Both the position numbers and the translations under genes were made by a program. From contig CANJXD010000235.1 in the NCBI GenBank assembly GCA_947478535.1, forward strand, positions 1-8,358: a stretch of DNA of 8,358 bases, in the 5' to 3' direction. Each line of letters begins with the position of its first letter. Position 1 is the stretch's first letter. Source of the DNA: Acetobacteraceae bacterium (lineage in GTDB: Bacteria; Pseudomonadota; Alphaproteobacteria; Acetobacterales; Acetobacteraceae). Below, one piece after another: positions 6,156-8,358 of the stretch. The notes beneath the pieces are model-generated. The model was not told the DNA's origin. It saw only the letters and a list, made by a program, of their open reading frames with translations, and searched no databases.

Positions 6156-7355
6156 CTACACCCCGAGGCGTACCGCCCCTGCTTCTGCCAGGGCCGCGAC
6201 GCGCGCTGCGTCATAACCCAGCTCGGCCAGCAATTCGGCGCTGTGCTGGCCGAGGCGCGGCGCTGGGCGGGCGGCGACGGCGGGGCTTTCGCTGAACTTC
6301 GTGGGCGAGGCGGCGGTGCGGATCCTGCCCTCGCTGGGGTGGTCGATCGTCTGCCAGAAGCCGGTGGCCGTCAGGTGCGGATCGACCAGCAGGTCATCGA
6401 TGGTGTTGCAGCGGCCGCAGGGGATGTCCGCCTTCGTCATGGCGCTGATCCAGTCCTCGCAATCCCGCGTCGCGATCCGGCGGCCGACCTCGGACCAGAA
6501 GCCGGGCTGGTCCGACTGCCGTGCGGCGAAGGTGCTGTAGCGCGGGTCGGCGGTCAGGGCGGGGTCTCCCACCACCGCGCAGAAGCGCTGCCAATGCGCC
6601 TCGTTGTACGGCAGCGCGCAGATGTACTGGCCGTCCCGCGTGCGGAAGGGGCGGCGGGACGCGGTGCTGATCGGCACATAGCCGGCAGGGGCGAGGGGCG
6701 GCATGAAGACCTCGCCCCACAGATGCTCCACCGTGTTGAAGGCGACCATCGTCTCGAACATCGGGACGTCGACCTGCTGGCCTTCGCCGGTGCGCAGGCG
6801 GTGGATCAGCGCCATGGAGATGGTCAGCGCCGTCTGCATCGCCGTCACCTTGTCGGCGATGATATTGGGCGCGTAGCGCGGCTCCCCCGTCAGTACCGTC
6901 TGCAAGGCGGCGACACCGGATTCCGCCTGGCCGACATCGTCATAGGCCGGGCGGCCGGCATAGGGGCCATCATCCGAATAGCCCTTCACATGGCAGTAGA
7001 TGATCTTCGGATTGATGGCGCGCACGGCGTCATACGAAAGCCCGATGCGGGCGGCGGCGGCGGCGCGGATCGACAGCAGCAGCACATCCGCCCCGCGCAC
7101 GAGGTCATGCAGCACGGCATCCGCGCCGGGCTTCTTCAGATCGAGGACGATGCTGCGCTTGCTGCGATTGTTGTTGAGGTAGAAGGCGCCCATAGCCTGG
7201 TTCTGCCGCGGCCCGATGAAGCGCATCAGGTCCCCTTCCGGCGGTTCCACCTTGATGACGTCGGCGCCCATATCGGCCAGGTGCTGCGCGGCGAGCGGGC
7301 CGAGCACCATGGTCGAGAAATCGAGCACGCGAAGGCCTTCGAGCGGCGCTGACAT
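6156..7355 (-). CDS. Class III (CaiB/BaiF) acyl-CoA transferase
   Basis: A 399-residue protein of normal family length. Class III CoA-transferases move CoA between organic acids in the cytoplasm, activating a carboxylate for breakdown. The N-terminal LRVLDFSTMVLGPLAAQHLADMGADVIKVEPP segment (8-39) is the family signature. NNNRSKRSIVLDL at 61-73 is the CoA-binding region, AYDDVGQAESG lies at 137-147, and D168 in ADKVTAM is the expected catalytic aspartate that forms the acyl anhydride. GQQVDVPMFETM (192-203) and the PCGRCNTIDDLLVDPHL segment (312-328) are also typical. AAGGA at 7366-7370 sits 10 bases before the ATG. Its stop codon directly abuts the dioxygenase stop. A dehydratase-like gene lies 116 bp upstream on the same strand and could share its transcript. 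Substrate unknown: the family covers formyl-, carnitine-, succinyl- and many other transfers. Confidence 0.92.
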   Translation of the reverse strand: MSAPLEGLRVLDFSTMVLGPLAAQHLADMGADVIKVEPPEGDLMRFIGPRQNQAMGAFYLNNNRSKRSIVLDLKKPGADAVLHDLVRGADVLLLSIRAAAAARIGLSYDAVRAINPKIIYCHVKGYSDDGPYAGRPAYDDVGQAESGVAALQTVLTGEPRYAPNIIADKVTAMQTALTISMALIHRLRTGEGQQVDVPMFETMVAFNTVEHLWGEVFMPPLAPAGYVPISTASRRPFRTRDGQYICALPYNEAHWQRFCAVVGDPALTADPRYSTFAARQSDQPGFWSEVGRRIATRDCEDWISAMTKADIPCGRCNTIDDLLVDPHLTATGFWQTIDHPSEGRIRTAASPTKFSESPAVAARPAPRLGQHSAELLAELGYDAARVAALAEAGAVRLGV

Positions 7356-7376
7356 GGGGCGGCGTTCCTTCCCGAC

Positions 7377-7418
7377 CCGGGCTTGGCGCCCGGCATCCGT
7401 ATGCGCTGGAATTCATAC
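7377..7418. promoter_or_regulatory. Hairpin and dyad upstream of the CoA-transferase gene
   Basis: The 116-bp gap at 7356-7471 holds two structures. ccgggc 7377-7382 pairs with gcccgg 7388-7393 (6-bp stem, 5-base loop), without a T-run on the minus strand. GTATG at 7399-7403 mirrors CATAC at 7414-7418 with a 10-base spacer that includes the palindrome gaattc at 7409-7414, in one of the most AT-rich patches of the window. The GTATG/CATAC dyad resembles operators of LysR- or GntR-type regulators in form only. A promoter of the CoA-transferase gene could lie here, but no boxes are convincing. Confidence 0.35.
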
Positions 7419-7471
7419 CAACGAGTAGGATGATGCGACGGATCGCCGCGCCACGCAAGCGGGGCCTTTCC

Positions 7472-8358
7472 CTAACTCCCCCGAAGCGCCGGCGCGCGCG
7501 GGTGGCGGGGCTGGGCGTAGAGCGTGGCGCCCTCGGTTCCCTGCGGCCAGCCGCCCGCGGGTAGGCCGACATTGCGCAGGCTCGGGTGGAGGGCGATGAA
7601 GGCCTCATCGATCGCCACCCCCAGCCCCGGCGCATCCGGCACCAGGATGTGGCCATCCTCCACCCGGGGCTGCGCGGTGACGACGCGCCCGCGGCCTTCC
7701 CAATCCGGGTCCATCTTTTCCAGGATCAGGGCGTTGGGGATGGCCGCCATCACATGCAGCGCCGCGAACTCCGCGACAGGGCCGAGCGAGCCCGCATGCG
7801 GCGCCACAGTGGCGAAGCGTGCTTCCGCCAGGGCCGCGATCTTGCGCAGCCCGGTGATGCCGCCGCAGCGCCCGGCATCGGGCTGCACGACATCGACGAT
7901 GCCTTCCAGCAGCAGCGGCGCGATGCCGAACAGCCCGCCATGCCGTTCGCCAGCCGCGAGTGGCACGCCTGTCGCGGCGCGCAGGCGGCGGTAGCCTTCC
8001 ATATCCTCCGGCGCCAGCGGTTCCTCGACGAACAGCGGCGAGAGGGGCGCCAGGGCCTGGCAGATGCCGATGGCATCCGGCGCGGTCAGCCAGGGCGGGC
8101 CATGGGCGTCGATCATCAGGTCGATGTCGTCGCCGATCGCCTCCCGGATCGCGGTCGCCTTCTCCACCGGGTTCTTGACGCCGCCGGTCTTCAGCGCGCG
8201 GAACCCCTTGGCGACGGCGGCGCGCGCCTGGTCCGGCGTGCTGGCATGGGCATAGGCGCGGATGCGGTCGCGCAATCGCCCGCCGAGCAACTGCCAGACC
8301 GGCACGCCGAGCGCCTTCCCCTTGATGTCCCACAGCGCCATGTCGATGGCGCCGATCG
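7472..8358 (-). CDS. Mandelate racemase/enolase-superfamily protein, probable sugar-acid dehydratase; 5' end cut by window
   Basis: The minus-strand frame is open from the right edge to TAG at 7472-7474. The visible part is the C-terminal barrel domain, beginning IGAIDMALWDIKGKALG; the N-terminal capping domain lies outside. Counting the Met at 8341 as 1, the metal ligands are D78 (IDAHG), E106 (FVEEP) and E132 (AGER), and the His-Asp dyad of the mandelate racemase subgroup is D155 (VQPDAGRCGGI) with H182 (VAPHAGSLGP). H80 in the D-x-H-G motif and ALKTG with K51 but no second lysine (G53) match D-galactonate dehydratase-like enzymes more than racemases (comparison from memory). So dehydration of a sugar acid or related hydroxy acid is likely; the exact substrate cannot be told. 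Met 8341 is internal, not the start. It is followed, 116 bp on, by the CoA-transferase gene. Confidence 0.9.
   Translation of the reverse strand, partial: IGAIDMALWDIKGKALGVPVWQLLGGRLRDRIRAYAHASTPDQARAAVAKGFRALKTGGVKNPVEKATAIREAIGDDIDLMIDAHGPPWLTAPDAIGICQALAPLSPLFVEEPLAPEDMEGYRRLRAATGVPLAAGERHGGLFGIAPLLLEGIVDVVQPDAGRCGGITGLRKIAALAEARFATVAPHAGSLGPVAEFAALHVMAAIPNALILEKMDPDWEGRGRVVTAQPRVEDGHILVPDAPGLGVAIDEAFIALHPSLRNVGLPAGGWPQGTEGATLYAQPRHPRAPALRGS

Noticed and set aside
6243..7352. 369-codon plus-strand open frame across the CoA-transferase gene
   Set aside because: It is fully antisense to a confidently identified CaiB/BaiF protein and has no recognisable motif of its own.

Overview
The window looks like a chromosomal segment of a GC-rich alphaproteobacterium. 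The GC content, the strong GC-ending codon bias and the aroE-coaE-dnaQ cluster (a classic alphaproteobacterial arrangement) support this. The mix of Bug-family solute-binding protein, CaiB/BaiF CoA-transferase and extradiol dioxygenase suggests an Acetobacteraceae/Roseomonas-like organism, but that narrower placement is inference. Coding density is very high: nine protein genes, no gap longer than 160 bp, and no RNA gene, insertion sequence, prophage or CRISPR array that I could see.

Left part (1-2966, all minus strand; transcribed right to left): aroE (shikimate dehydrogenase), coaE (dephospho-CoA kinase) and dnaQ (DNA polymerase III epsilon, proofreading) form a tightly overlapping housekeeping operon. 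aroE/coaE share an ATGA overlap and coaE/dnaQ overlap by 20 bp. After a 57-bp gap with a short GC-rich repeat comes a LutA/YkgE-type iron-sulfur protein of lactate oxidation, cut by the left window edge.

Middle (3075-5023): gshB (glutathione synthetase) is divergent from aroE across a 108-bp gap. It converges, with a compact hairpin in a 26-bp gap, on a Bug/TctC-type periplasmic solute-binding protein (minus).

Right part (5184-8358): a two-domain catechol 2,3-dioxygenase-like extradiol dioxygenase (plus) is divergent from the solute-binding protein across a 160-bp, palindrome-rich intergenic region. It converges stop-to-stop, with no spacer, on a class III CoA-transferase (minus). Upstream of that, on the same strand, is a mandelate racemase/enolase-superfamily protein with a sugar-acid-dehydratase-type active site, cut by the right edge. 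Together these four genes look like a small accessory catabolic neighbourhood (uptake of an organic acid, aromatic ring cleavage, CoA activation, acid dehydration). No shared pathway can be proved from the sequence.

I found no clearly new biological system. The points most worth a second look are the His-to-Tyr change at the usual acid/base position of the dioxygenase, the palindrome cluster between the solute-binding protein and the dioxygenase, and the mixed catabolic neighbourhood itself.
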